Positions 45,282-55,157 of a stretch of DNA of 64,000 nt are shown piece by piece; position 1 is the first letter of the stretch; each line of letters opens with the position of its first letter. The position numbers and the translations under genes are program-made. This DNA comes from Kushneria indalinina DSM 14324 (GTDB lineage Bacteria > Pseudomonadota > Gammaproteobacteria > Pseudomonadales > Halomonadaceae): positions 558,001-622,000 of the forward strand of contig NZ_QRDJ01000008.1 in assembly GCF_003385845.1 (NCBI RefSeq), read 5' to 3'. Under the pieces are notes generated by a model. It made no database searches. It worked only from the letters and a program-made list of their open reading frames with translations, and was not told the origin of the DNA.

Positions 45282-45752
45282 TCAACCATGGTCGCGCTGA
45301 TGGGCCTTCTTGCGTTTTAGATAGTCTTCGTCTTCGCGTACCTGGATCCAGACCTTTTCGAAGATGGCCGCCGACTCGGCTTTCTCCTCGTCAATCTGGC
45401 GCTCGCGAATCTCGCCATTTTTATCGTATTTGCGCCCGCCGGGATAGTTGGCGTAGCGCCGGGCGCGGGTATGGCCCATCTGAATGAACTTGCGCGCCAT
45501 GTCCATGCCGACAAAGTCATCGCGGGCGCGATAGTCTTCAAACATCTCCAGAAGCTTTTGCGACGAGGCCCGGGCGTCATCGGGTGTCTTGAATCGCCAG
45601 TGGGGCAGCAGCTCGCTCTTGTAGGGTTCAACGGTGAGCACGCCCTGTTCGCCGCGGCCCACGCGGTAGTGCCCGGGGTGCTTTCGGCAGTCCGGCTTGT
45701 CGCCCTCCTCCTGCTGTGGCTGACCGGGCAGGGCCTCTTTTGACTTGCTCAT
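45282..45752 (-). CDS. DUF4385 family protein
   Basis: A 156-residue basic, soluble protein. HYRVGRGEQGVLTVEPYKSE, LLPHWRFKTPDDARASS and DDFVGMDMARKFIQMGHTRARRYANYPGGRKYD are the conserved blocks of DUF4385. The function is not known. No signal peptide and no catalytic motif I recognise. The ATG follows AAAGGAC. It is probably co-transcribed with the CHMI-like gene. Confidence 0.82.
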   Translation of the reverse strand: MSKSKEALPGQPQQEEGDKPDCRKHPGHYRVGRGEQGVLTVEPYKSELLPHWRFKTPDDARASSQKLLEMFEDYRARDDFVGMDMARKFIQMGHTRARRYANYPGGRKYDKNGEIRERQIDEEKAESAAIFEKVWIQVREDEDYLKRKKAHQRDHG

Positions 45753-45898
45753 GCGTTTGTCCTTTCATCCATCGGTATTGCCCGGCAACTCATCCATGAA
45801 GTCATGCTGAAATACCAGAGCACGCCGCGTGCCCGGCAGTGGTCAATGTCATGCGTTATCAGCCATGATAGTTCAGCTCATCAGACAGGAAAGCGGTA

Positions 45899-47287
45899 AT
45901 GCCATTACGATTCCAGAGAAAAAGCTTGTCACATCGATACGCCGGAGTCTCGGTGACGCGAGCACGCACGCTGATGCTGGCACTGCTGCTGGGCAGCGGC
46001 GCCATGCAGGGCTGCCAGGCCGGCGCCACCTCGCCGTCGTCGTCTTCACCGTCAGAGCAGGCCGCGGCAGAGAAGCCTGATAGGGCAGGTGACAGCGACC
46101 CACAGGCGAGCACGGCGACTGCCGAGACGGCATCAAGGGAAAGCGATGATCAAACGCCGGCCGAGCGTGAATCCTTCGATCAGTGGGTCAGCGATTTTCG
46201 CCAGAAGGCGCGTTCGGAAGGCATTTCGCAGACCACGCTGAATGAGGCGCTGGCCAACGTGCGCTACCAGCCCCGTATTATCGAGCTGGATCGCTCACAG
46301 CCCGAGTTTACCCGGGGCATCTGGGAGTATCTGGACAGCGCGGTCTCCTCGACTCGAATAGACAACGGTCGTCAGAAGCTGGCCGAGCATCGCAGCGCCG
46401 CCGATCAGGCGCAGTCGCGCTACGGCGTGCCGGGGTCGGTCATTACGGCCATCTGGGGCATCGAGAGCAACTACGGCAGCAACTTCGGCAGTTTCTCGGC
46501 CATCGATGCCTTTGCCACGCTGGGCTATGAGGGTCGGCGTCACGCCTTTGCCCAGGAGCAGCTGCTCGCGGCCCTTCGCATCATTCAGGAAGGCGATATC
46601 GATCGCGAACACATGCTGGGGTCGTGGGCCGGCGCGATGGGCCACACCCAGTTCATCCCCACCAGCTTTCTGGCCTATGCCGTGGATGGCGACGGTGACG
46701 GTCGGCGCGACATCTGGGGCAGCATCACTGACGTGATGGCCTCTACCGCCAACTATCTGGCCAAAAACGGCTGGCAGCGCGGTCAGCCGTGGGGCGTTGA
46801 GGTTACCCTGCCAGAAGGCTTTGACTACACCCGAACCGAGCTGTCCACACGTCAGTCCACCCAGGCGTGGCAGGGACAGGGCGTTCGCGCCGTTGAGGGC
46901 CAGTCGCTGCCGAACTTCGACCAGGCCTCCGTCATTACCCCTGCCGGTGCTCAGGGGCCGGCATTTCTGGTCGGTCCCAACTTTCGCGTCATCATGCGCT
47001 ACAACAATGCCACCAGCTACGCTCTTGCCGTAGCGTATCTTTCCCAGCGTATCGATGGCGGGCCGGGCGTTCAGGGCGACTGGCCGCGCGATGTCAAACC
47101 TCTGACGCGTTCCCAGACAAGGGAGATGCAGAGCCTTCTGAATCACAAGGGATTTGGTACCGGCACGCCGGACGGCATCATGGGACCCAATACCCGGGAA
47201 GGGCTGCGGACATGGCAGCGCAGTGTGGGCAAAACGCCGGATGGTTTTCCCAGCAGCAGCGTGCTGGAGGCACTGCGCCAGCCGTGA
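45899..47287 (+). CDS. Lytic murein transglycosylase, MltB family, with peptidoglycan-binding domain
   Basis: A 462-residue protein. A lipoprotein-like signal (LMLALLLGSGAMQGC) is followed by a Ser/Glu-rich linker and the MltB-type domain: FRQKARSEGISQTTLNEAL, YGVPGSVITAIWGIESNYGS with the catalytic Glu, and WAGAMGHTQFIPTSFLAYA. The C-terminal about 60 residues (RSQTREMQSLLNHKGFGTG...) are a peptidoglycan-binding type 1 domain. It cleaves glycan strands to 1,6-anhydro ends in the periplasm. The GTG at 45953 would give a shorter, more usual n-region and is an alternative start. Confidence 0.9.
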   Translation: MPLRFQRKSLSHRYAGVSVTRARTLMLALLLGSGAMQGCQAGATSPSSSSPSEQAAAEKPDRAGDSDPQASTATAETASRESDDQTPAERESFDQWVSDFRQKARSEGISQTTLNEALANVRYQPRIIELDRSQPEFTRGIWEYLDSAVSSTRIDNGRQKLAEHRSAADQAQSRYGVPGSVITAIWGIESNYGSNFGSFSAIDAFATLGYEGRRHAFAQEQLLAALRIIQEGDIDREHMLGSWAGAMGHTQFIPTSFLAYAVDGDGDGRRDIWGSITDVMASTANYLAKNGWQRGQPWGVEVTLPEGFDYTRTELSTRQSTQAWQGQGVRAVEGQSLPNFDQASVITPAGAQGPAFLVGPNFRVIMRYNNATSYALAVAYLSQRIDGGPGVQGDWPRDVKPLTRSQTREMQSLLNHKGFGTGTPDGIMGPNTREGLRTWQRSVGKTPDGFPSSSVLEALRQP

Positions 47288-47455
47288 AAAAAATCGGGCA
47301 GGGTTAGACAAAAGTCGATGTGACGATTCATCACACCTTCAAGTACCCCCTGCCCGTGATCGACTAGGCTTATTGATGAAGGGAGTCACTTATAAGCGTT
47401 GGCTGTTAGACGACAGTGTTTTGCTGTCGCTGCCACGCACAGCCGGAGAATCATC

Positions 47456-48499
47456 ATGAAGGCGACGCGCAACAACCCGTACGGGGTCATTCCTCCTCAT
47501 CTACTGAATTACCTGATCGAAAACGGTGATGATCGCCAACGCCGTTGCGCGCTGAACACCCTGTCGCTGGATTCACGTTTCAGGGCCCGCACCGAGCGCC
47601 ATACGGCACCTACCGATGCTCGCCGTGGCCGGCAGGGGGAACCACTGCGCTATATCTTTGATGCCGGCAATACCATGGAGCTGCCGGGACGCCAGGTGCG
47701 GCGTGAAGGGCAGGGCAGCACCGGTGATGAGGCCGTGGATGAGGCCTACCGCGATCTTGGCGCTACCTATCGCTTTTTCTGGGAAATCTTTGAGCGTAAC
47801 GCCATCGATGATGAAGGTGGCGCGCTGCTGGGCACCGTCCATTACGGTGAGGATTACCAGAATGCCTTCTGGAATGGCTATCAGATGGTCTTTGGCGATG
47901 GTGATGGCGAGATCTTTCTCTCCTTTACCCGCGCGCTTGATGTGGTGGCGCATGAGCTGACCCACGGCATTACCGAGCGTGAAGCCGGGCTTGTGTACTA
48001 CAACCAGTCCGGGGCCCTGAACGAATCCGTGTCGGATGTCTTCGGCGTCATGGTGGCCCAGTATGATGCCAACCAGACGGTGGAAGAGGCCGACTGGTCG
48101 ATCGGCGGGGCACTGCTGGCGCCGGGGATCAATGGCACCGGGCTTCGTTCGATGTCCGATCCGGGCACGGCCTACGATGATCCGCTACTGGGCCGCGATC
48201 CGCAGCCGGCGCACATGCGCGATTTTGTGGAAACCAACGAGGACAGCGGCGGTGTCCATATCAACTCGGGGATTCCCAATCGTGCCTTCTATCTGACCGC
48301 CATGGCACTGGGGGGCTACAGCTGGGAGCGCGCCGGGCGCGTCTGGTACGCCACGCTCACGGATGACCGGCTGGCCAATGATGCCGAATTCGAGGATTTT
48401 GCCCGCCTGACGCTGGACAACGCCGAGCGCCTTTTTGAAGGTGATGAAGTACGCGAGGCCGTGCGGGACGGCTGGCAGGGTGTAGGAGTCAACGTGTGA
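47456..48499 (+). CDS. M4-family metalloprotease, protealysin-like
   Basis: A 347-residue zinc protease. The N-terminus NPYGVIPPHLLNYLIENGD is the short protealysin-type propeptide, not a signal peptide, so maturation is intracellular. HELTH (166-170) supplies two zinc ligands, ALNESVSDVFG the third (Glu190), and GGVHINSGIPNRAFY the catalytic His. Protealysin-like enzymes cleave actin and cytoplasmic proteins of host cells in Serratia; the target here is unknown. The ATG at 47456 was preferred over 47399 because of the conserved NPYG start. The stop overlaps the next start by four nt. Confidence 0.93.
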   Translation: MKATRNNPYGVIPPHLLNYLIENGDDRQRRCALNTLSLDSRFRARTERHTAPTDARRGRQGEPLRYIFDAGNTMELPGRQVRREGQGSTGDEAVDEAYRDLGATYRFFWEIFERNAIDDEGGALLGTVHYGEDYQNAFWNGYQMVFGDGDGEIFLSFTRALDVVAHELTHGITEREAGLVYYNQSGALNESVSDVFGVMVAQYDANQTVEEADWSIGGALLAPGINGTGLRSMSDPGTAYDDPLLGRDPQPAHMRDFVETNEDSGGVHINSGIPNRAFYLTAMALGGYSWERAGRVWYATLTDDRLANDAEFEDFARLTLDNAERLFEGDEVREAVRDGWQGVGVNV

Positions 48500-48822
48500 G
48501 CTATCAGCATACCCTGGGCGAGCGGGCGCGCGTTCGTCTGGCACGCGAAGGCGGCGTCGCCTATATGCCGGCGCTGGCCCGCCCTCGCGAGATCACCTTT
48601 CACGAATGCTCGCTGTCGCAGCGCAAGAAGGTCTGCAGGCTGCTGGATGAAGTCGAAGGCCTGAAGTGTCCCGGTGATCAGGCCGGGCAGGGGGACCAGC
48701 GCTATTTCCGCATTGTCATCATGCCGGTGGGCAACGACAGCGATGTGATTACCCTGCATGTGCCCGAGCGTCGGGCACCGGAAGCGCTGGTGTCGCTGTG
48801 GGAGAGCGGGCCCAACGACTGA
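48496..48822 (+). CDS. Emfourin-type inhibitor of the M4 protease
   Basis: A 108-residue protein starting at a GTG (48496) that overlaps the protease stop by four nt. Its size, position right after a protealysin-like gene and the blocks VRLAREGGVAYMPALARPRE and QRYFRIVIMPVG...ITLHVPERRAPEAL match emfourin, a slow-binding cytoplasmic protein inhibitor of protealysin. It should keep the protease in check until it is released or secreted. The pair forms a compact operon. Confidence 0.85.
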   Translation: MSYQHTLGERARVRLAREGGVAYMPALARPREITFHECSLSQRKKVCRLLDEVEGLKCPGDQAGQGDQRYFRIVIMPVGNDSDVITLHVPERRAPEALVSLWESGPND

Positions 48823-48857
48823 CGGGCTGCTCGATCACTCGGCTTCAATGCGTCATT

Positions 48858-49892
48858 TCAGGCCTGAATCGGGGTCTTGGCCCGTTCTCCCGGCACCTCG
48901 CGCACCAGTCGCGGCAGCAAAAAGCCCGGCAGCTGTTCTCTGAGCCTGTCGTGCAGCGCCCCGGCCTCACTGTCCGGCACATCAAAATGCGCCGCACCTG
49001 CCACGGGATCCAGCACGTGAAGGTAGTAGGGCAGAATACCGGCCTCAAAAAGCCGCTCGGACAGTGCCCTGAGTACTTCGACATCATCATTGACGTCACG
49101 CAGAAGCACGCTCTGGTTGAGCAGCGTCACGCCTACCCCCCTGAGCCTTTCACAGGCTTTCATGACGCTGTCGTCAATTTCATTGGCGTGATTGATGTGC
49201 AGCACCATCACCTTTTGAAGCCGCGTGTTCGAAAGCCATTCAAGCATCGCATCATCGACCCGGTCGGGAATCACTACCGGCAGGCGGGTATGCAGGCGTA
49301 ATCGCTTGAGATGGGGGATGGCGTCAAGCTCACCGACCAGCCAGGCCAGTCGGGCATCGCTTGAGACCAGCGGGTCACCGCCGGAGAGAATCGCCTCGAT
49401 CAGCGAGTCATCCTCACGCAGATAATCCAGTGTCCTGCCCCACTGCGCGCGGGAGGCGGCGTGATCCTCATAGGGAAAATGGCGACGAAAACAGTAGCGA
49501 CAGTTGATGGCGCAGGCGCCACTGGTAATCATGAGCACGCGGGCGGCGTACTTGTGAATCAGCCCGGCTGCCGGGGTATGATCGGCTTCTTCGAGTGGGT
49601 CGGTCACATAGCCTGCGACCGCGTGCGTTTCATGCTCGAGTGGCAGCACCTGACGCAGCAGCGGATCATTCGGGTCGCCCTTTTTGATGCGTGATAGATA
49701 GGCCTGCGGCACCCGCACCTCAAAGGCCTGATGACCGCCTTCAGCGCCCGACAGCCAGCGTTTGTCCAGCCCTGCGGCGGCCAGAAGCGCCTCCGGGTCG
49801 CGAATGGCGCCGGAAAGCTGCGACTGCCAGCTGCCTCGGGGGGCGCTGTTGTCGCAGTCGGCGGAAAAAGAGATAGTCTGCACAGGCTGCAT
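48858..49892 (-). CDS. epmB: EF-P beta-lysylation protein EpmB (lysine 2,3-aminomutase-like)
   Basis: A 344-residue radical SAM enzyme. [20 protein letters not shown] holds the CxxxCxxC iron-sulfur motif. [18 protein letters not shown] and [10 protein letters not shown] are shared with E. coli EpmB. It converts (S)-alpha-lysine to (R)-beta-lysine, which EpmA attaches to EF-P. The ATG at 49892 gives the family N-terminus; starts at 49907 and 49946 are also open. It is divergent from efp, with epmA just downstream of efp: all partners of the pathway are together. Confidence 0.94.
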   Translation of the reverse strand: MQPVQTISFSADCDNSAPRGSWQSQLSGAIRDPEALLAAAGLDKRWLSGAEGGHQAFEVRVPQAYLSRIKKGDPNDPLLRQVLPLEHETHAVAGYVTDPLEEADHTPAAGLIHKYAARVLMITSGACAINCRYCFRRHFPYEDHAASRAQWGRTLDYLREDDSLIEAILSGGDPLVSSDARLAWLVGELDAIPHLKRLRLHTRLPVVIPDRVDDAMLEWLSNTRLQKVMVLHINHANEIDDSVMKACERLRGVGVTLLNQSVLLRDVNDDVEVLRALSERLFEAGILPYYLHVLDPVAGAAHFDVPDSEAGALHDRLREQLPGFLLPRLVREVPGERAKTPIQA

Positions 49893-50030
49893 GGTTCGCG
49901 TTATCATCGCACATATTCCGAGGCTTCGAAGTCGGCGCGCCTTCATGGGCGACGACCCGGAGCCTTATGGTCATTCACTGTCCCCGCAGGCCCCGATGCT
50001 ACGGGCGGCTGCGAACAACAACGAGGCGTT

Positions 50031-50597
50031 ATGGCAAGCTATTCTACCAACGAATTCAAGGGCGGTCTGAAAGTGATGCTCGACGGCGACCCCTGCAACA
50101 TCGTCGAAAACGAGCTCGTCAAACCCGGCAAGGGCCAGGCCTTCAACCGCGTCAAGCTGCGCAATCTGATGACCGGGCGTACCTGGGAGCGCACCTTCAA
50201 GTCCGGCGAATCGCTGGAAGGCGCCGATGTGCTCGATATCGACATGGAGTATCTCTACAACGATGGCGAGATGTGGCACTTCATGAGAACCGACGGCTCC
50301 TTTGAGCAGTTCGCCGCCGATAAAAAGGCCGTCGGGGATACCGCCAAGTGGCTCAAGGAGCAGGTGGTCTACACCATTACGCTCTGGAACGATAACCCCA
50401 TTTCGGTGACCCCGCCCAACTTCATCGAGCTGGAAGTCATCGAAACCGACCCGGGTCTCAAGGGCGACACCGCCCAGGGCGGCTCCAAGCCGGCCACTCT
50501 GACCACCGGTGCCATGGTACGCGTCCCGCTGTTCATCAATCAGGGTGAAACGCTCAAGATTGATACCCGCAGCGGCGAGTACGTCAGCCGCGCGTAA
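50031..50597 (+). CDS. efp: Elongation factor P
   Basis: A 188-residue three-domain protein. The loop [13 protein letters not shown] carries Lys34, the residue beta-lysylated by EpmA/Epm[21 protein letters not shown] and the C-terminal [20 protein letters not shown] are conserved. It binds between the P and E sites to help ribosomes make polyproline bonds. ACGAGGCG precedes the ATG. A terminator-like hairpin separates it from epmA. Confidence 0.97.
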   Translation: MASYSTNEFKGGLKVMLDGDPCNIVENELVKPGKGQAFNRVKLRNLMTGRTWERTFKSGESLEGADVLDIDMEYLYNDGEMWHFMRTDGSFEQFAADKKAVGDTAKWLKEQVVYTITLWNDNPISVTPPNFIELEVIETDPGLKGDTAQGGSKPATLTTGAMVRVPLFINQGETLKIDTRSGEYVSRA

Positions 50598-50615
50598 GAC
50601 GCTTGTTTGAACGAC

Positions 50616-50653
50616 GGCAATCGCCGGGCCCCATGGCCCGGCGATTGCGTTTT
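50616..50653 (+). terminator. Terminator between efp and epmA
   Basis: GCAATCGCCGGGCC (50617-50630) pairs perfectly with GGCCCGGCGATTGC (50635-50648), with a CCAT loop and GTTTTATCC after. It ends 29 nt before the epmA start, so it may act as an attenuator that lets only some transcripts continue. Confidence 0.85.
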
Positions 50654-50681
50654 ATCCTGTTTCATCAATGGATGATCCTGC

Positions 50682-51665
50682 ATGAGTGCTGATGACTGGC
50701 GCCCCGGCGCTACCATGGAAGTATTGCGCGCGCGTGCAGGTCTGATGCGCCGCATCCGCGGCTTCTTTGAAGCCCGCGACGTGCTCGAGGTGGAAACCCC
50801 CGTACTGGGGCACGCCGGCAGCAGCGACGTGCATCTGGATTCCCTTTCCCTGCAGGCGACAACGCCGGAGGGGCCCACTCGGCTGTGGCTGCAGACCTCG
50901 CCCGAATACCACATGAAGCGTCTGCTGGCGGCCGGCAGCGGTCCCATCTTTCAGCTCGCGCGCGCGTTTCGCGATGGTGAAACAGGCCGGCGTCATAACA
51001 TCGAGTTCACCATGCTGGAGTGGTATCGCCCCGGGTTTTCGCTCGAGGATCTGATACGCGAAGTCGCCGGGCTGATCGAGACCGTACTGGGGGCGCCGCT
51101 GACGGCGCTTCGACAGCGCGCCTATCGTGACCTGTTCCGGGAATATCTCTCGATCGACCCCTTGAGCGACACGCCGGAGACGCAGGCGGCCCTGCGTGAC
51201 AGTGCCGCCCGCTACGCAGGAACCGACACCACCGCCTGGTCGCGCGATGACTGTTGCGATCTTTTGATGTCGCTGGTCATCGAGCCACAACTGGGGCGGG
51301 GCGGCCTTGATGTGGTGGTGGACTATCCGGCCTCGCAGGCGGCACTGGCGCGACGGCGACCCGACAAGGATGGCGCGCTGGTGGCCTCGCGATTCGAGGT
51401 CTATCTGGAGGGCATCGAACTTGCCAACGGCTTTGATGAGCTGACCGATGCCGATGAACAGCAGGCACGTTTTGAGGCGGATAACCGCCAGCGCCAGTCT
51501 CTGGGCAAACCGCCGGTGGATGCCGATCAAAGGCTTCTCGCAGCGCTGCGAGCCGGTATGCCACAGGGCTGTGGCGTGGCGCTGGGCGTTGATCGCCTGA
51601 TCATGCTCGCCTTTGGGCAGACAGATATCGACAGTGTCATGGCGTTTGGCACCGCCAGATGCTGA
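50682..51665 (+). CDS. epmA: EF-P (R)-beta-lysine ligase EpmA
   Basis: A 327-residue class II lysyl-tRNA-synthetase-like protein without the anticodon-binding domain. FFEARDVLEVETPVL (motif 1), RAFRDGETGRRHNIEFTMLEWYRP split over motif 2, and GCGVALGVDRLIMLAFG (motif 3) are present. It transfers (R)-beta-lysine to Lys34 of EF-P. Together with efp upstream and epmB divergent, the whole modification pathway is in one locus. Confidence 0.95.
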   Translation: MSADDWRPGATMEVLRARAGLMRRIRGFFEARDVLEVETPVLGHAGSSDVHLDSLSLQATTPEGPTRLWLQTSPEYHMKRLLAAGSGPIFQLARAFRDGETGRRHNIEFTMLEWYRPGFSLEDLIREVAGLIETVLGAPLTALRQRAYRDLFREYLSIDPLSDTPETQAALRDSAARYAGTDTTAWSRDDCCDLLMSLVIEPQLGRGGLDVVVDYPASQAALARRRPDKDGALVASRFEVYLEGIELANGFDELTDADEQQARFEADNRQRQSLGKPPVDADQRLLAALRAGMPQGCGVALGVDRLIMLAFGQTDIDSVMAFGTARC

Positions 51666-51769
51666 TCGGGCAATCAGCACGCCGTCTGGTTTCGATATCG
51701 CAGTGATGAGGATGCCCCGAGCCCGGCCCTGAAGGAGGTGCAGGCTCGGAGCCTTGCAGAGGGGGCGTA

Positions 51770-52066
51770 TCAGGCGTGCGGGTCGAGCAGCTTGATCTCG
51801 CGAATGTCGATATGCTCCCACACCCTTTGCGTTACGTAGGGCTCGGTCTCGAGCCAGGCGTCCATGGCTGCCCGGTCCTGAAACTGAAAGTGGGCGTTCG
51901 AGCCGATCATTTTGCCGTTGTCATCGACAATGACCCCGCCGCTGATGAAGTGCCCCTGATGATAAAGCTCACGCAGGGCTGCCAGATGCGCCTCGCGACA
52001 GCCCATGCGACGCTCGAGCGCGCCTTCATCCGTGTAGTCCCAGGCCAGCAGGGTAAACTGCGTCAT
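51770..52066 (-). CDS. YciI-like protein
   Basis: A 98-residue protein of the YciI/YCII fold (dimeric ferredoxin-like). MTQFTLLAWDYTDEGALERR, HLAALRELYHQGHFISGGVI and DRAAMDAWLETEPYVTQRVW are typical. Its role is unclear; members include dechlorinase-like and stand-alone proteins with a conserved His/Asp pair. The ATG at 52066 is preceded by AAGGAGCAAGAC; a longer frame from 52135 was rejected. Confidence 0.83.
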   Translation of the reverse strand: MTQFTLLAWDYTDEGALERRMGCREAHLAALRELYHQGHFISGGVIVDDNGKMIGSNAHFQFQDRAAMDAWLETEPYVTQRVWEHIDIREIKLLDPHA

Positions 52067-52192
52067 GTCTTGCTCCTTGTCGAAAAAATCAGATGAAAGG
52101 GGCGGGGCGCCCCGGTGGTGTCCTGCATGCGACATCCGATCGTCACAATGCGAGTGTTGAAGGGGCCAACATGACCAGTGCCGAAGGCCTCG

Positions 52193-53182
52193 TCAAACAG
52201 GGTCTGCCGGCTGGCCTTTCATCGCCGGCAGCCCGCTGGTGTCGATATGGCCCTCGCAAAAGGGCGGCGTGTGCAGAATATGATGCAAAAGCTCCAGAGC
52301 CCCCGGGGAAAGAGGGCGCCCGCTACGCGCGAGCACATGCGTTTCGGCGTTCATGAAAACCGGATGGTCGATGGGCAAGGCGATCAGCTGTTTCTGCCGG
52401 ATCTCCTTGTGGGCTGCGACCTCGGCCATGAAGGTCACGCCGTCGCCATTGGCGACATAGTGCTTGAGGGTGGCCAGCGAATTGCTGATCAGGGTGGCCT
52501 GGAAGTGGCACTTTTCGATGACCTCGACCGTATCGATCAGCTGGCGCAGTCCGAAGCCATGGTCGATCAGCGCCAGCGGCCAGCTCAGAATGTCTGTTAC
52601 TGACAGGGGGGTTCCTTTTCGGGTCAGAGGGTGGCCGGGTCTGACCAGCAGATGCACGGGCTGGCGTACAGACGCCACGGCATGTATGCCCGGCATCAGG
52701 CGAGGCGAGTAGGCCACGCCCAGATGCGCCTGACCTTCAAAGACCTGTCGTACCACTTCATTGACGCTGGCCAGCATCAGGGTGATCTGCAGGGCAGGAT
52801 GGCGGGTACTGAAACTACCCAGCACGCCACCGGCAAGAATGTCGTTATAGCCTTCGCTGATGGACAGTCGGATCTGGCCGCGCTCCAGACCATCCAGCGC
52901 GGCCAGCCTCCCCAGCAGGCTCTGCTCGGAGGCCTGACGTTCCCGATGAAAGTCGGACAGCAGCTCTCCCGCTTCGGTCGGCCTGACCCCGCGACCGTGA
53001 CGCTCCATGAGCGACATGCCAAGACACTGTTCCAGCTGGCGGATCTGTCGGCTGATGACGGAAGGCTCGATATCCAGTCGGTCGGAGGCACTGCGGATGG
53101 AGCCCGCCGCAATCGCTTCATTGAAGTAATGAATGCTGCGCGGACTGAGCTGACTGAACAGCTGTTCCTGAACGATAGACAT
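52193..53182 (-). CDS. LysR-family regulator of the peptide/amidase operon
   Basis: A 329-residue LysR-type regulator. The helix-turn-helix (FNEAIAAGSIRSASDRLDIEP, then SVISRQIRQLEQCLG) is followed by the effector-binding domain starting near GQIRLSISEGYNDILAG. It is divergent from the binding-protein gene of the ABC importer, 303 bp apart, so it probably controls that operon. The ATG at 53182 lies after AGGAAAATGCCC; one at 53188 would be too close to the ribosome site. The intergenic region 53183-53485 shows no further gene. Confidence 0.87.
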   Translation of the reverse strand: MSIVQEQLFSQLSPRSIHYFNEAIAAGSIRSASDRLDIEPSVISRQIRQLEQCLGMSLMERHGRGVRPTEAGELLSDFHRERQASEQSLLGRLAALDGLERGQIRLSISEGYNDILAGGVLGSFSTRHPALQITLMLASVNEVVRQVFEGQAHLGVAYSPRLMPGIHAVASVRQPVHLLVRPGHPLTRKGTPLSVTDILSWPLALIDHGFGLRQLIDTVEVIEKCHFQATLISNSLATLKHYVANGDGVTFMAEVAAHKEIRQKQLIALPIDHPVFMNAETHVLARSGRPLSPGALELLHHILHTPPFCEGHIDTSGLPAMKGQPADPV

Positions 53183-53485
53183 GGGCATTTTCCTGCGATG
53201 GTCTGCACCGGGGCAGACGGCCTTTTTATTGTGCTGGGCTTTCAGGCGCGATCATGAAAACGCTTTGTCTACTATCCATTAGTGTTGCCTTTGGAGCAAC
53301 ACTGCCTTCCTGCCGATGGCATTGCTTCCCCCTGCGCCCTCGTTATGCTGAAAGTGACCTGTGCAGTGCGGTGTCGCTGCCGGGTTGATCCCCGTGGTCG
53401 CATGCCATGGCTCATCGCATCCAACAACAACAAGCGATGACCCGGAACATGTCACGACATAACAATATTCAACGAGGGACGCACC

Positions 53486-55105
53486 ATGATACCGCTCAAA
53501 GAGCTCCAGAAAGGCGCTCAAGGCGCCGCGTATGGCCTGATGGCCTCCGCCGCGATCAGTGCCATGCCGCTGCTGGCCACGCCGGTACAGGCAGAAACCA
53601 TCCGCGCCGTAATGCACTCGGGACTGCGTGTGCTTGACCCGGTGGCGACCACGGCCCACATCACCCGCGATCATGGCTACATGATCTTCGATACCCTGCT
53701 GGGCATGGACGAGGCGTTTCAGCCGCAGCCGCAGATGGCGGACTGGTCGGTCTCCGATGACGGCATGGTCTACACCTTCACACTGCGGGACGGTCTCAAA
53801 TGGCATGACGGCAGCGACGTGACACCCGGCGATGTGGTGGCCTCCATCCAGCGCTGGGCCGCACGCGATGGCGGTGGTCAGATGCTGATGGATCATGTCG
53901 ACAGTATCGAGGCCACCGATGCTCAAACCGTGACCCTGACGCTGTCCTCCGACTTTGCCTACGTCCTCGAGCTGATGGCCAAGCCCTCCTCGATACCGCT
54001 TTTTGTCATGCCCACCCGGGTAGCCGAAACCTCACCCGATGAGATGTTGAGCGTCGAGGACCAGGTCGGGTCCGGGCCGTTTCGCTTCGTGGCCGGGGAC
54101 TATGATCCGGGCAATCGCGTGGTTTATGAAAAATTCGAGGACTATGTCCCGCGCGATGAGCCGGCCAGCTGGCTGGCCGGTGGCAAGGTCGTGAATGTCG
54201 ACCGCGTCGAGTGGATCAACATGAGCGATGCCCAGACCGCGCTCAATGCGCTCAATACCGGCGAAATCGATTTTCTCGAGGCACCTTCCGTTGACCTGCT
54301 GCCCATCCTGCAGGCCAATGCCGATATCGTGGTGGAAAATCTCAACGAGCTGGGCAGCCAGACCATGGGCCGGCTCAATTTCCTCTATCCCCCCTTTGAT
54401 AACCCCGATATCCGGCGCGCAGCGCTAATGGCCCTGAACCAGACCGATGTATTGGCCTCGCTGGTGGGCAATCCCGAGTATTACTCGACCTGTCCTTCCC
54501 TGTACGGCTGCTCGACACCGCTGGATACGGAGGCCGGGGCGCCGGCATCGCTGACCGACAAGGGCGATGCTCAGGCGGCGCAGACGCTGCTGGAAGAGGC
54601 CGGCTATGACGGCACACCCGTGGTCATGCTGCAGCCCACGGACTCCCCGACGGTCAGCCCGCAGCCGGTTATCGCCGCACAGCTTTTGCGACGCGCCGGT
54701 TTCATGGTTGATCTGCAGCCGATGGACTGGCAGACCCTGGTAACCCGTCGTGCCAGCCAGCAGCCGCCGGATCAGGGCGGGTGGAACATCTTCTTTACCA
54801 ACTGGGCTCTGCCGGAAGTCTGGAACCCCCTGGTCAACCCCATGCTCAACGGTCGGGGACGCGACGGCGGCTGGTTTGGCTGGCCCGAGGACGAGACGCT
54901 TGAGGACCTGCGCGAGGCGTTTGCCAAAGCCGAGACCGATGAGGCGCGCCAGGAGATTGCCGAGCGTCTTCAGGCGCATGCCTTTGAGCAGGTGACCTAC
55001 ATACCGCTGGGAGAGTACGCCACGCCTTCTGCCTGGCGCAGTGATCTAACTGGGGTGCTGCATGCGCCGATGCCGGTGTTCTGGAACCTGTCGCGCGAGG
55101 GGTAG
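53486..55105 (+). CDS. Peptide/nickel-type ABC transporter substrate-binding protein
   Basis: A 539-residue family 5 solute-binding protein. The signal peptide ends near VQAE, then IRAVMHSGLRVLDPVATTAH, YTFTLRDGLKWHDGSDVTPGDVVASIQRW and IRRAALMALNQTDVLASLVG are conserved. It binds an oligopeptide or similar compound in the periplasm. The operon continues with two permeases, an ATPase and three hydrolases. CGAGGGAC precedes the ATG. Confidence 0.93.
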   Translation: MIPLKELQKGAQGAAYGLMASAAISAMPLLATPVQAETIRAVMHSGLRVLDPVATTAHITRDHGYMIFDTLLGMDEAFQPQPQMADWSVSDDGMVYTFTLRDGLKWHDGSDVTPGDVVASIQRWAARDGGGQMLMDHVDSIEATDAQTVTLTLSSDFAYVLELMAKPSSIPLFVMPTRVAETSPDEMLSVEDQVGSGPFRFVAGDYDPGNRVVYEKFEDYVPRDEPASWLAGGKVVNVDRVEWINMSDAQTALNALNTGEIDFLEAPSVDLLPILQANADIVVENLNELGSQTMGRLNFLYPPFDNPDIRRAALMALNQTDVLASLVGNPEYYSTCPSLYGCSTPLDTEAGAPASLTDKGDAQAAQTLLEEAGYDGTPVVMLQPTDSPTVSPQPVIAAQLLRRAGFMVDLQPMDWQTLVTRRASQQPPDQGGWNIFFTNWALPEVWNPLVNPMLNGRGRDGGWFGWPEDETLEDLREAFAKAETDEARQEIAERLQAHAFEQVTYIPLGEYATPSAWRSDLTGVLHAPMPVFWNLSREG

Positions 55106-55157
55106 ATGGCGCGGCTGACCCGGTATTGGTGTTTCCCATGTCTGCAGAGGTGTTCCC

